Shown here one piece after another: positions 43,935-52,415 of a stretch of 64,000 nt of DNA (its first letter is position 1; every line of letters begins with the position of its first letter). Position numbers and translations under genes: made by a program. The notes beneath the pieces were generated by a model, which saw only the letters and a list, made by a program, of their open reading frames with translations, was not told the origin of the DNA and ran no database searches. Source of the stretch: Tectiglobus sp965224045 (GTDB lineage: Bacteria; Pseudomonadota; Alphaproteobacteria; Rhizobiales; Hyphomicrobiaceae); contig CBDCYD010000015.1 of the NCBI GenBank assembly GCA_965224045.1, positions 1,178,001 through 1,242,000 on the forward strand, written 5' to 3'.

Positions 43935-44984
43935 ATGCGCGCCGTCGTCATTCATGCACCGAAGGATCTGCGCGTCGAAGCCGCTGCCGACGCCGGTGGC
44001 GCGCTGTCGCAAGGCCAGGTCAGGGTGAGGGTCGAGGCCGGCGGCATCTGCGGGTCCGATCTTCACTATTACCATCACGGTGGTTTCGGCACGGTGCGCA
44101 TACGCGAACCAATGATCCTCGGTCATGAGATTGCAGGAACCATCGCGGACGTCGGGCCCGGCGTATCCGGACTTGAACGGGGAGACCGCGTCGCCGTCAA
44201 CCCGAGCCGGCCGTGTGGCGGTTGTGACTATTGCCTAGCCGGCGCGCCGATCCACTGCCTCGACATGCGGTTTTACGGCAGTGCGATGCGCATGCCGCAT
44301 GTTCAAGGGGCGTTTCGCGAAGAGCTGATTGCCGACGGCGCGCAGTGCCATGTCGTTCCAGACACCCTGTCGATTGCGGCCGCGGCGATGGCGGAACCGC
44401 TGTCGGTGTGCCTGCACGCGGCAGGCCGGGCCGGACCGCTGCTCGGGCGCCGCGTGCTGGTCACCGGGTCGGGCCCGATTGGCGTATTGTGCGTGCTGGT
44501 GGCGCGACGCGCCGGCGCAGCCGAAGTCGTCGCCACCGATATCGCCCGAGAGCCGCTCGAGGTGGCGCGCGCAGCGGGCGCCGATCTGGCCTGCAACGTC
44601 GCTGAGGATCCCAACGCGCTGGCGGCCTATCGGCGCGACAAAGGTGTCTTCGATGTGCTGTTCGAAGCTTCGGGTGGGGCCGGCGTGCTGGCCAGCGCGT
44701 TCGACGTCCTGCGTCCAGGTGCGACAATCGTGCAGGTCGGCCTCGGTGGCGATGCCACGTTGGACATGAACACAATCGTCGCCAAAGAATTGGTGCTCAA
44801 GGGCACTTTCAGGTTCCATCCGGAATTCGCGACCGCCGTGGCGCTTCTCGCGCGCGGTCTGGTTGACGTGTCACCGTTGCTGACGGCGACCTTTCCCGTG
44901 GAAGATGCGGTCGAAGCTTTCGAACTCGCGAGCGACCGAAGACGTGCGATGAAGGTGCAACTGGCGTTCAACGAACCGGCCTGA
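43935..44984 (+). CDS. idnD: L-idonate 5-dehydrogenase (zinc MDR family)
   Basis: A 349-aa zinc-dependent medium-chain dehydrogenase. Catalytic zinc ligands lie in GGICGSDLHYYHHGGFG and GHEIAG; the structural-zinc cysteines are in PSRPCGGCDYCLAG..HC. The Rossmann motif is VLVTGSGPIGVLCVLVARR. HYYHHGG(F) is characteristic of L-idonate dehydrogenases, which oxidise L-idonate to 5-keto-D-gluconate, the substrate of the divergent IdnO. The frame continues far upstream antisense to idnO, but the ATG at 43935 (MRAVVIHAPKDLRVE) fits the family N-terminus. No idnK or idnT is seen nearby. Confidence 0.87.
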   Translation: MRAVVIHAPKDLRVEAAADAGGALSQGQVRVRVEAGGICGSDLHYYHHGGFGTVRIREPMILGHEIAGTIADVGPGVSGLERGDRVAVNPSRPCGGCDYCLAGAPIHCLDMRFYGSAMRMPHVQGAFREELIADGAQCHVVPDTLSIAAAAMAEPLSVCLHAAGRAGPLLGRRVLVTGSGPIGVLCVLVARRAGAAEVVATDIAREPLEVARAAGADLACNVAEDPNALAAYRRDKGVFDVLFEASGGAGVLASAFDVLRPGATIVQVGLGGDATLDMNTIVAKELVLKGTFRFHPEFATAVALLARGLVDVSPLLTATFPVEDAVEAFELASDRRRAMKVQLAFNEPA

Positions 44985-45013
44985 AGTGGCGGATTGCGAC
45001 GGTCAGTTGCACG

Positions 45014-45301
45014 ATGTCGGCAAATGGGCGTAAGACTGCCCCCTCGGACCAAGCTGTTGCACAAGGGCGACGGAAGGCTTTGCAGGAACAGACCACACAG
45101 GCAATCGCAATCCGGGTGAACGGTGAAAGGATGGAGTGCCGCGCGGAAACGCTGAGCGCGCTGCTCGACCACCTGGGCTATCGCGACGTGAAGGTGGCGA
45201 CCGCTCTCAACGGCGAGTTCGTGGCTGCGACCCAGCGCCAAGAGACGCGCCTGTCGCACGACGACCAGGTCGAAATCGTGGCTCCGCGTCAGGGTGGTTG
45301 A
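45014..45301 (+). CDS. thiS: Sulfur carrier protein ThiS
   Basis: A 95-aa protein whose last 66 residues form a ThiS-type ubiquitin fold: IAIRVNGERMECRAETLSAL, KVATALNGEFV and the C-terminal VEIVAPRQGG. The terminal Gly-Gly is adenylated and thiocarboxylated to deliver sulfur to ThiG. The N-terminal 30 residues are extra; a start inside this region cannot be excluded because the ATG at 45014 has no strong ribosome-binding site. It begins 29 bases after idnD, with thiG 39 bases downstream. I found no THI-box riboswitch in the short space upstream. Confidence 0.88.
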   Translation: MSANGRKTAPSDQAVAQGRRKALQEQTTQAIAIRVNGERMECRAETLSALLDHLGYRDVKVATALNGEFVAATQRQETRLSHDDQVEIVAPRQGG

Positions 45302-45340
45302 AGGCCCGGTGCGATATGCCACCAGGGATAGCTGATCAAC

Positions 45341-46165
45341 ATGAATATCGCCGAAAGACAGATTGCCGATGGGGATCAGCTGATCCTCTACGGGCGGGCG
45401 TTCGCATCCCGCCTGCTGCTGGGCACGGCGCAGTACCCGTCGCCCGCTGTACTTGGTGCGGCCGTCGAGGCTTCGGGAGCCGGCATCGTCACCGTCTCCT
45501 TGCGCCGCGAAGCCGCGCGTGGTGGCCAGGGTCAACGGTTCTTCGAGTTGATCCGCTCCTGGAATGTCGAGGTGTTGCCGAATACCGCCGGCTGCAGGAC
45601 CCCCAAGGAAGCGATCACGACGGCGCAGATGGCGCGCGAGCTGTTCGAGACGGCCTGGGTGAAGCTGGAGGTGATCGCCAACGACGACACCTTGCAACCG
45701 GACCTTTTCGGTCTTGTCGAGGCGGCGATCGAACTGACGCGGCAGGGTTTCGAGGTGTTTCCCTATACGACCGAGGACCTCGGCGCGGCGGACCGGCTGC
45801 TGGCGGCCGGCTGCAACGTCCTGATGCCGTGGGGGGCGCCAATCGGCACCGGCCGAGGCCTCGCCAACCCTTACGGATTGCGAACCATGCGCAATTACTT
45901 TCCGGGCGTGCCGCTGATCGTCGATGCCGGCATCGGTGCACCATCACACGCAGCACACGCAATGGAACTTGGATATGATGGCGTGCTTCTCAACACCGCC
46001 GTGGCCAAGGCTGACAACCCCGTCGCGATGGCCGGTGCGTTCGCCCACGCTGTGGCCGCGGGCCGGGCAGCCCATGGTGCGGGTCTAATGGAGCAGCGCG
46101 ATATGGCCGCGCCGTCGACACCGGTAGCGGGCACACCGTTCTTCGATCTTGGCGGTGATACATGA
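45341..46165 (+). CDS. thiG: Thiazole synthase ThiG
   Basis: A 274-aa TIM-barrel enzyme that condenses deoxyxylulose phosphate, iminoglycine and ThiS-thiocarboxylate into the thiazole of thiamine. Key segments are FASRLLLGTAQYPSP, VLPNTAGCRTPKEAITTAQM, the Schiff-base lysine in WVKLEVIANDDTLQPD, MPWGAPIGTGRGL with the phosphate loop, and IVDAGIGAPSHAAHAMELGY. The iminoglycine donor would come from the ThiO-like oxidase at 30.8 kb. It overlaps thiE by four bases (ATGA). Confidence 0.95.
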   Translation: MNIAERQIADGDQLILYGRAFASRLLLGTAQYPSPAVLGAAVEASGAGIVTVSLRREAARGGQGQRFFELIRSWNVEVLPNTAGCRTPKEAITTAQMARELFETAWVKLEVIANDDTLQPDLFGLVEAAIELTRQGFEVFPYTTEDLGAADRLLAAGCNVLMPWGAPIGTGRGLANPYGLRTMRNYFPGVPLIVDAGIGAPSHAAHAMELGYDGVLLNTAVAKADNPVAMAGAFAHAVAAGRAAHGAGLMEQRDMAAPSTPVAGTPFFDLGGDT

Positions 46166-46791
46166 GTTCGGATGCCGCCGCTCTCGGACTCGATGTCTTC
46201 TACCCGATCGTTCCGGATGTCGATTGGCTGCGCCGGCTCGTACCGCTGGGCGTCAAAACGATCCAATTGCGCGCCAAGGACATGGCCGAGGCGGACCTGC
46301 GCCGGCAAATCTCGGAGAGCCTTGAACTTTGCAACCGGCACGGCTGTCAGCTGATCGTCAACGACTACTGGCAGCTGGCGATCGATGCCGGTGCCGATTT
46401 TATTCACCTGGGCCAGGAGGATCTGGCGGATGCCGATGTCGCCGCCATCAAGGCCGCGGGCCAGAAGCTAGGGATATCCACGCACAGCGAGGCGGAGCTT
46501 GAAACAGCCCTTGCGGTGCAACCGGACTATGTGGCGCTCGGACCGGTCTACGAAACCAAACTCAAGGCCATGAAATGGCAGCCGCAAGGATTGGACCGCG
46601 TCACGCAATGGAAGGCACGCCTTGGTCCGCTCCCGCTCGTCGCCATCGCCGGCATTACCATTGCAAGGGCCGACGGGGTGTTGGCGGCGGGCGCTCAGTC
46701 TGTCGCCGTCATTAGCGACTTCTTCACCCACCCGCAGCCGGAGGAGCGCGTCCGCGAATGGCTCGCCTGGGCTGAACGTCATCGCAACTAG
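46162..46791 (+). CDS. thiE: Thiamine-phosphate synthase ThiE
   Basis: A 209-aa TIM-barrel enzyme that joins the pyrimidine and thiazole halves to thiamine phosphate. Motifs: GVKTIQLRAKDMAEADLRRQ, LIVNDYWQLAIDAGADFIHL, LGISTHSEAELETAL, YVALGPVYETKLKAMKWQPQ, VAIAGITIARADGVLAAGA and VAVISDF. These are complete. The start overlaps the thiG stop, so S, G and E form one operon; thiC and thiD are not in the window. The last codon AAC and stop TAG make the CTAG at which repeat B4 begins. Confidence 0.93.
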   Translation: MSSDAAALGLDVFYPIVPDVDWLRRLVPLGVKTIQLRAKDMAEADLRRQISESLELCNRHGCQLIVNDYWQLAIDAGADFIHLGQEDLADADVAAIKAAGQKLGISTHSEAELETALAVQPDYVALGPVYETKLKAMKWQPQGLDRVTQWKARLGPLPLVAIAGITIARADGVLAAGAQSVAVISDFFTHPQPEERVREWLAWAERHRN

Positions 46792-46917
46792 AGCGTTTCA
46801 GGTTTAGCTGGAACCGTCCCACTCCCCCGCCCGGCCGCCCAAAACCACGATTGCATGGGCGGCCGGGCGGGGGAGTGGGCAGGCGGTGCGATTCGGCCTA
46901 AGGCGGAATTGATCTAG
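46788..46917 (+). repeat. Family B element, copy B4 (alpha type, intact)
   Basis: It is 130 bp, with CTAG at both ends (46788-46791 and 46914-46917). It is nearly identical to B1: the same left stem, perfect 24-base central arms, the same loop orientation and right stem. The left CTAG gives the thiE stop. As the best-preserved copy it defines the family. Confidence 0.92.
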
Positions 46918-47060
46918 TCGCCCGCCAGCGCGCACTCCGGCAGCAACGTGACAGTGGGTACCGATTTGGTTAGCATCCGGCCGGTGTGCACCAAGGCTAA
47001 GTTCAGGTTTTTGACTGGGTTCGCCGCCGCCAATTGCGAATAGCCGAGTACCAACTCCAG

Positions 47061-47981
47061 ATGGCCTACCGCTATGAACTCGACGAGCAGTTTGAGGCCG
47101 GCACGCGCCGGATCCTGTTCGATCAGCTGGACCGTGCAGAGCGGCATCTGACCGGCTCCGACAATGTGGTGACCTCCGTGCATGAAGCGCGCAAGTGTTT
47201 CAAGCGCGCGCGGGCGCTTTTGCGGCTGGTCCGTGAAGGCGTGGGTAAAGCGAGCTACCGTCGCGGAAATATCTCGCTGCGCGACATTGCGCGGCTGCTG
47301 GCACAATCGCGCGATTTCGATGTCATGCCGCAAACACTCGATTATCTGCGCCAGGGCCACGCGGCGAGCAGCCAGGCACTGTTGCAACGGCTCATGACGG
47401 CGGTCGAGGACGCGCGAGCACGGGCCATGCAGGAGGCGAGCCAACCGCCGGTTCGACGTGCGATCCGGCAGCTCGCCCACGTGCGCAGCATTTTCGAAGC
47501 GTTTCCCTTTGACAAGTGTGACCTCAGGGCCATCCAATCCGGCATGGCACGCGAACTGCTGGGCTACGCCCACCGCTACAAGGATGCGCTTGCAACCGGA
47601 ACGGCGGATGCGTTTCACGAGTGGCGCAAGAGCGTGCAGTTTCATCGCCGGCAGCTGCGCCTGCTTTCGGCGGCGTGGCCGGAGGTCCTCGAGCCGAGAA
47701 TCGCACTTGGCCGGCAGCTTTCCGACTATCTCGGACGCGATCACGATCTTGCCGTGCTATGCGCCTTCGCGGCACGGCCCGGCAGCACCGCCGTGAGCAA
47801 ACGGGATGCCCAACGCATCGCCAGGTTTTGCAGGGCGGAACAGGCCGATATCAGACGCAGAGCGGCAGCGCTCGGTGCAATGCTGGCCGCAGAACCGGCC
47901 GAGGCGCTCGCCTATCGGGTGACGGCCTATTGGCGTGTGCGTCTGGAGTTGACCGACGATATCAAGATCGCTGCGGAGTAG
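47061..47981 (+). CDS. CHAD-domain protein (polyphosphate-binding helical domain)
   Basis: A 306-aa helical protein made of one CHAD domain. The two conserved His/Arg/Lys helices that bind polyphosphate are visible: TSVHEARKCFKRARALLRL near residue 45 and AFHEWRKSVQFHRRQLRLL near residue 190, along with ARLLAQSRDFDVM and GRDHDLAVL. CHAD proteins locate to polyphosphate granules. No triphosphate tunnel metalloenzyme domain or ppk gene is present here. The start is uncertain: ATG 47061 (MAYRYELDEQFEAG) is chosen, but an in-frame TTG at 47034 is possible. It starts about 145 bases after repeat B4. Confidence 0.86.
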   Translation: MAYRYELDEQFEAGTRRILFDQLDRAERHLTGSDNVVTSVHEARKCFKRARALLRLVREGVGKASYRRGNISLRDIARLLAQSRDFDVMPQTLDYLRQGHAASSQALLQRLMTAVEDARARAMQEASQPPVRRAIRQLAHVRSIFEAFPFDKCDLRAIQSGMARELLGYAHRYKDALATGTADAFHEWRKSVQFHRRQLRLLSAAWPEVLEPRIALGRQLSDYLGRDHDLAVLCAFAARPGSTAVSKRDAQRIARFCRAEQADIRRRAAALGAMLAAEPAEALAYRVTAYWRVRLELTDDIKIAAE

Positions 47982-48062
47982 ACCGACATTCACGCCATAC
48001 CGTGCCAGCAGTCGGCACGGCGCAGAGGCTAGGCGACGCGCGGGGCATGCGCCGCCGCTGTT

Positions 48063-49382
48063 CTACTGCCTCAGGTGTTCGCGCAGCGTCGTGCCGCTAT
48101 AGCGCTTGCGGAAGCGGCCGCGCTTTTGCAATTCGGGCACGACCAGATCGACGAACTCCTCGACAGCGCCGGGCGAATAGATCGGGGACAGCATGAAACC
48201 ATCACCGCCGACGTAGTCGATGAAGTCGAGCAGCTGATCGGCGACGCCTTCGGGAGTACCGGCAAACTGGGGCAGGCCGACGCTTTGCCCGTGGCGTTGG
48301 GCGACCTCGGCAACGGTAAGCGGCCGGCCGTCGTCCGTGCGATAGCGCGTGCGCATGCGCTGCAGCTGCGGGTGGTCGTGGTCCTCCATGATCGAATCCG
48401 GTGGCAGTTGCGACAGATCGAAGTCCAAATGCGCGGAAAGGATGGTCATGCCGGCCTCAGGCTCGACCAGGGCATTGTGTGCCGCAAGCTTGTCGTGCGC
48501 TTGCTGCTCGGACGAACCGACGACGACCTGGGCGCCGAACAAGAGCTTGCATTCGTCCGGATCGCGGCCCAGTTCCGCGACGCGCTGACGGATGTCGTCG
48601 CGGTATTTCTTGGCTTCCTCGCGCTGCGGCTGGATGGCGAAGATGCCTTCGGCATACTTGGCGGCAAAATCGCGGCCCTTGGGAGACGTGCCGGCCTGCA
48701 AGACGACCGGGCCGTTTTGCGGTGACGGCGTGACATTCAGCGGGCCGCGCGATCGGAAGAACTCGCCCTCAAAATCAATGCGATGGACCCTGTCGGGATC
48801 GACGAACATCGGTGCATGCGGGTCCATGACGAGCGCGTCCGCCTCCCAGCTGTCCCACAGCTTGCGGCATACCTCGTAATACTCGTGCGCGCGCTCATAG
48901 CGCCGATCGGTGGGCTCGCGTTCGGTACCATAGTTTGCGGCCTGGTTGTGGTTGATCGAGGAGACCACATTCCACCCGGCGCGACCCGACGTCATGTGAT
49001 CGATGGTTGCCCACATCCGGGCAGCATAGAAGGGATGCTGATTGGAGACCGAGAACGTGGACGCCAGGCCGATGCGCTTGGTGACCGCGCCTAGCCAGGT
49101 GATGAGCGGCATCGGGTCATGTTCGGGAGCCTGCGAGGCGTATTTCAGGGCCGGTGCGAGCGTTCCGCGAAATGAGTCCGAGATGTAGTTGAGGTCGGCA
49201 AAGAACACCATGTCGAACCTACCGCGCTCGCATGTCTTGGCGATGTGCTCGTAGAGTGCGGGGCGACGCCAGTCGTAACCGGCAGCCAACGTCTCTGGGT
49301 GTCGCCACATGGCGTGGCTGTGATACGTCGGGCTGTGGCAGAGGAATTGTGCGAGGTGGATTTTCCTGGGCGCTCGCGCCAT
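48063..49382 (-). CDS. LLM-class flavin monooxygenase (NtaA/SnaA/DszA group)
   Basis: A 439-aa flavin-dependent monooxygenase. Family signatures are FLCHSPTYHSHAMWRHPET, ERGRFDMVFFADLNYI, STFSVSNQHPFYAARMWATI, the phosphate-binding part SGRAGWNVVSSINHNQAANY, and VVLQAGTSPKGRDFAAKYAE. Enzymes of this group use FMNH2 from a separate reductase to oxidise substrates such as nitrilotriacetate, dibenzothiophene or aminocarboxylates. No reductase is adjacent. It is divergent from the carbamoylase gene, 66 bases apart, so a shared regulator region and a link to hydantoin or ureido compound use is possible but unproven. Confidence 0.9.
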   Translation of the reverse strand: MARAPRKIHLAQFLCHSPTYHSHAMWRHPETLAAGYDWRRPALYEHIAKTCERGRFDMVFFADLNYISDSFRGTLAPALKYASQAPEHDPMPLITWLGAVTKRIGLASTFSVSNQHPFYAARMWATIDHMTSGRAGWNVVSSINHNQAANYGTEREPTDRRYERAHEYYEVCRKLWDSWEADALVMDPHAPMFVDPDRVHRIDFEGEFFRSRGPLNVTPSPQNGPVVLQAGTSPKGRDFAAKYAEGIFAIQPQREEAKKYRDDIRQRVAELGRDPDECKLLFGAQVVVGSSEQQAHDKLAAHNALVEPEAGMTILSAHLDFDLSQLPPDSIMEDHDHPQLQRMRTRYRTDDGRPLTVAEVAQRHGQSVGLPQFAGTPEGVADQLLDFIDYVGGDGFMLSPIYSPGAVEEFVDLVVPELQKRGRFRKRYSGTTLREHLRQ

Positions 49383-49448
49383 TGTTGCATGTCCTCGTCG
49401 GATCGGTTCGGTGGGGTGGTCCGAGAACTATAACCGGAGTGGGAAGGC

Positions 49449-50375
49449 ATGCGAAATGTTCGGGTGGGCGCAGCCCAGATGGGGCCGATCCAGAAGGCCG
49501 ATAGCCGCCAAAGCGTCGTTGCGAGGATGATCGCGTTGCTCGATCAGGCGGCCGAGCAGAAATGCGACCTCGTGGTATTCACCGAGCTCGGACTGACGAC
49601 CTTCTTCCCGCGCTGGTACTACGAAGACAATGCCGAGGCTGATTTCTGGTTCGAAAAGGAAATGCCCGGACCTGTCACCCAGCCGTTGTTCGACAAGGCC
49701 AAGTCCCATGGCATCGCAATGTCGCTCGGGTACGGCGAACTGACGCCGGAGGGTGAACACTACAATACCGCGATCCTTGTGGACCGGGATGGTTCCATTG
49801 TCGGCAAGTATCGCAAGGTGCACTTGCCGGGGCACTCTGAATATGATCCCGAGCGCACGCACCAACATCTCGAAAAGCGCTACTTCCTGCCCGGCAACCT
49901 CGGCTTTCCGGTGTTTCGGATGCTCGACGGGATTTTCGGGATGTGCATCTGCAATGACCGCAGGTGGCCGGAAACCTATCGCGTCATGGGACTGCAGGGG
50001 GTCGAAATGATCGTGCTTGGCTTCAATACGCCGGCGACAAACTCACTCAGCCAGGACGAGGACCCGGCGCAGCGCATCTTCCATCACAAACTGTCCCTTC
50101 AGGCCGGGGCCTACCAGAACTCGACCTGGGTGGTCGCCGTTGCCAAGGCCGGCGTCGAGGATGGCCATCCGCTCTTCGGGGCAAGTTGCATCGTCGATCC
50201 AAGCGGCACGATCGTTGCGGAATCAAAGACTGACGACGACGAGTTGATCATCGCCGACTGCGATCTCGACGCGACCAAATTCGGCAAGGAAACGATATTC
50301 AATTTCGCCCAGCACCGGCGAACAGAGCACTATGGGCTGATAACCGAGCAAACAGGGGTCGTGGTACCGGATTAG
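49449..50375 (+). CDS. N-carbamoyl-D-amino acid hydrolase (D-carbamoylase)
   Basis: A 308-aa nitrilase-superfamily enzyme, equal in length to the Agrobacterium D-carbamoylases. It matches them closely in LGLTTFFPRWYYED, MPGPV..PLF, KYRKVHLPGHSEYD, HLEKRYFLPGNLGFPVF, CICNDRRWPETYRVMGLQG and FNFAQHRR..HYGLI. The catalytic triad is Glu46, Lys123 and Cys168. It hydrolyses N-carbamoyl-D-amino acids to D-amino acid, CO2 and ammonia, the last step of the hydantoinase route. The hydantoinase and racemase for the earlier steps lie 2-5 kb to the right. Confidence 0.9.
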   Translation: MRNVRVGAAQMGPIQKADSRQSVVARMIALLDQAAEQKCDLVVFTELGLTTFFPRWYYEDNAEADFWFEKEMPGPVTQPLFDKAKSHGIAMSLGYGELTPEGEHYNTAILVDRDGSIVGKYRKVHLPGHSEYDPERTHQHLEKRYFLPGNLGFPVFRMLDGIFGMCICNDRRWPETYRVMGLQGVEMIVLGFNTPATNSLSQDEDPAQRIFHHKLSLQAGAYQNSTWVVAVAKAGVEDGHPLFGASCIVDPSGTIVAESKTDDDELIIADCDLDATKFGKETIFNFAQHRRTEHYGLITEQTGVVVPD

Positions 50376-50396
50376 GGCGCTTCAATACCGCGGATG

Positions 50397-50516
50397 CTAC
50401 TCGCGCTGCTTGGCCTTTGCGACGATTGCACCTGCTTTGCGCTGGCGCGCAACAATTGCTGCGAGTACTGCGAGTGCGATGAGCGTGATCGCAACGTTGA
50501 CCAGAATTTTCGTCAT
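50397..50516 (-). CDS. 39-aa single-TM small membrane protein
   Basis: ATG 50516 is preceded by GGAGG at optimal spacing. The product MTKILVNVAITLIALAVLAA continues into a basic tail IVARQRKAGAIVAKAKQRE: one TM helix with a positively charged cytoplasmic end. It is too short for family assignment. It is antisense-oriented between the carbamoylase and the MFS gene, with its stop 22 bases from the carbamoylase stop. The strong start site argues that it is real. Confidence 0.6.
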   Translation of the reverse strand: MTKILVNVAITLIALAVLAAIVARQRKAGAIVAKAKQRE

Positions 50517-50806
50517 GGGCACCCTCCGTCTCGGGCGATGGCGTGACGTATCTTCCGGGTCAACATCCACGTCACATGAGGACGACGCAGTGACTTGCGT
50601 TACAGTGCCTGGCATATGGTTAACGAATTGTTAACTCGCCCTCCCGGAGGTGCCGAGCAAAAGTCGGGCCGAGTGGCGAATCGGAATGCCCAACCCAACC
50701 ACGGCGGGAGTTGTGGATCGAATTGCCCGCCTTCCGATGCGGGCCGGAGCCGTCCAGCGAAAGCCGTATGCTTAACCGCGACGTGGGGGCCAATGGCGCT
50801 ACACCG

Positions 50807-52240
50807 ATGACTTCGAGCGAACACATTGCACCGCCGGACGCGCGACCACTCTGGCTCATTCCGTTGGTGGTCGCCTCGGCGCTGTTCATGGAAAACATGG
50901 ATGCCAGCGTCATCGGCACTTCGCTGCCGGCAATCGCGCGTGATCTCGGTGAAGACCCGGTGATCCTGAAACTTGCGCTGACCAGCTATCTGTTGTCGCT
51001 GGCCGTGTTCATTCCGATCAGTGGATGGTGCGCCGACCGGTTCGGTGCGAGACCCCTGTTTCAGGTCGCCATCAGCATTTTCATCATCTCCTCGCTCGCT
51101 TGCGCGATGGCCGGCAGCCTGCTCGATCTCGTGCTGGCGCGGGCGCTGCAAGGCATGGGCGGGGCGATGATGGTGCCGGTCGGGCGGCTGATCCTGCTGC
51201 GCGCGGTGCCCAAATCGCAAATGGTGCAAGCGATGGCATACCTGACCATCCCCGCACTGTTTGCGCCCATGGTCGGGCCGCCGATCGGCGGGTTCATTAC
51301 CACCTATTATGATTGGCGGTGGATCTTCTGGATCAACATTCCGTTCGGCGTGCTGGCAATCACGCTGGCCGGGCTGTTCATGCCAAACGTCAAAGGCGAA
51401 CGCACGAGCCGGCTCGACTGGACCGGATTCGCCCTGTCGGGCAGCGGACTTTCGACATTGATCTTCGGCTTCACGATCGCCGGGCGCGATACGTTTCACT
51501 GGGCGCTGCCGCCGGCGCTCATCGGCACCGGAGCGACGATGCTGGCCTTGTATGTCTGGCACGCCCGGCGTGCGCGCGATCCGATCCTCGATCTCACATT
51601 GCTCAAGGTGGCGACATTCCGAACCAGCGTCGCCGGTGGCGGCTTGTTCCGTCTGGGGATCGGGGCGGTGCCGTTCATTCTGCCGCTGATGCTGCAGATC
51701 GGCTTCGGCCTCGATCCGTTGAATTCTGGCCTCATCACGTTTGCAAGCGCGGCCGGCGCACTGATGATGAAGTTTACAGCGCCGGGTATCCTGAAGCGGT
51801 TCGGATTTCGCCAGGTGCTGACGTTCAACGCTCTGATCTGTGCGTGTTTTCTTGCAAGCCACGCATTGTTCACACCGCAAACGCCGCACGTGCTGATCGT
51901 TGCCGTGCTGGTGGTTGCTGGCTTTTTTCGCTCGCTGCAGTTCACCTCGCTCAATGCCGTTGCCTATTCCGACATCAACCCGGAAATGATGAGCAGGGCA
52001 ACCGCGCTGGTGGCGGTCGGACAGCAGCTCTTCATTTCCGCCGGCGTTGCGGTCGGCGCGTTCGCGATCGAGGCGTCGCGCTGGTGGCGGGGCGCAAGGG
52101 AACTGACGCCTGAGGATTTCTCGTTCGCGTTCCTGGTGATCGGCGCCATCTCAGCGGTGGCCGCTCTTGCACATGCCCGCCTCGACCGCGATGCCGGCCA
52201 AGCCGTGTCCGGTCACAGGCCGGCCGGTCGCCCGTTATGA
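50807..52240 (+). CDS. MFS drug:H+ antiporter-2 type transporter (EmrB/QacA family)
   Basis: A DHA2-type carrier of 477 aa from ATG 50807 with about 14 hydrophobic segments. It has LFMENMDASVIGTSLPAIAR (motif D1), SGWCADRFGARPLF (motif A), LARALQGMGGAMMVPVGRLI (motif B) and PMVGPPIGGFITTYYDWRWI (motif C, antiporter). The start is not certain: ATGs at 50711 and 50768 are in frame and none has a good ribosome-binding site. It lies between the carbamoylase and hydantoinase genes and might export the products or import the substrates of that route, but DHA2 proteins are usually exporters. Confidence 0.87.
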   Translation: MTSSEHIAPPDARPLWLIPLVVASALFMENMDASVIGTSLPAIARDLGEDPVILKLALTSYLLSLAVFIPISGWCADRFGARPLFQVAISIFIISSLACAMAGSLLDLVLARALQGMGGAMMVPVGRLILLRAVPKSQMVQAMAYLTIPALFAPMVGPPIGGFITTYYDWRWIFWINIPFGVLAITLAGLFMPNVKGERTSRLDWTGFALSGSGLSTLIFGFTIAGRDTFHWALPPALIGTGATMLALYVWHARRARDPILDLTLLKVATFRTSVAGGGLFRLGIGAVPFILPLMLQIGFGLDPLNSGLITFASAAGALMMKFTAPGILKRFGFRQVLTFNALICACFLASHALFTPQTPHVLIVAVLVVAGFFRSLQFTSLNAVAYSDINPEMMSRATALVAVGQQLFISAGVAVGAFAIEASRWWRGARELTPEDFSFAFLVIGAISAVAALAHARLDRDAGQAVSGHRPAGRPL

Positions 52241-52285
52241 CCGGCGCCGCGGCGCACAGCCCCGCGCGCCTTGGATGTTCAGCAT

Positions 52286-52415
52286 CTAGATCTTTTCCGC
52301 CTTGGGCGGAATCACACCGCCTGCCCACTCCCCCGCCCGGCCGCCCAAAACCACGATTGCATGGGCGGCCGGGCGGGGGAGTGGGACGGTTCCAGCTAAA
52401 CCTGAACCGCTCTAA
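52286..52415 (-). repeat. Family B element, copy B5 (alpha type, inverted, loop flipped)
   Basis: It is 130 bp, CTAG (52286-52289) to CTAA (52412-52415). The outer modules are in reverse orientation to B1 and B4 (CCGCCTTGGGCGG on the left, GGTTCCAGCTAAACCTGAA on the right), yet the loop between the 24-base arms still reads AAACCACGATTGCA on the plus strand. The loop is thus inverted relative to its own flanks. The right boundary supplies the hydantoinase stop (TAG on the minus strand). Confidence 0.9.

Noticed and set aside
44985..45013. TPP (THI-box) riboswitch before thiS
   Set aside because: The space after idnD is only 29 bases and no CUGAGA or GAACCUGAU-like core is present.
46914..47744. 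276-codon minus-strand frame ending in repeat B4
   Set aside because: It is antisense to the CHAD gene, whose helices have the conserved His/Arg/Lys pattern; its stop at the CTAG is coincidental, so it was not counted among genes stopped by repeats.
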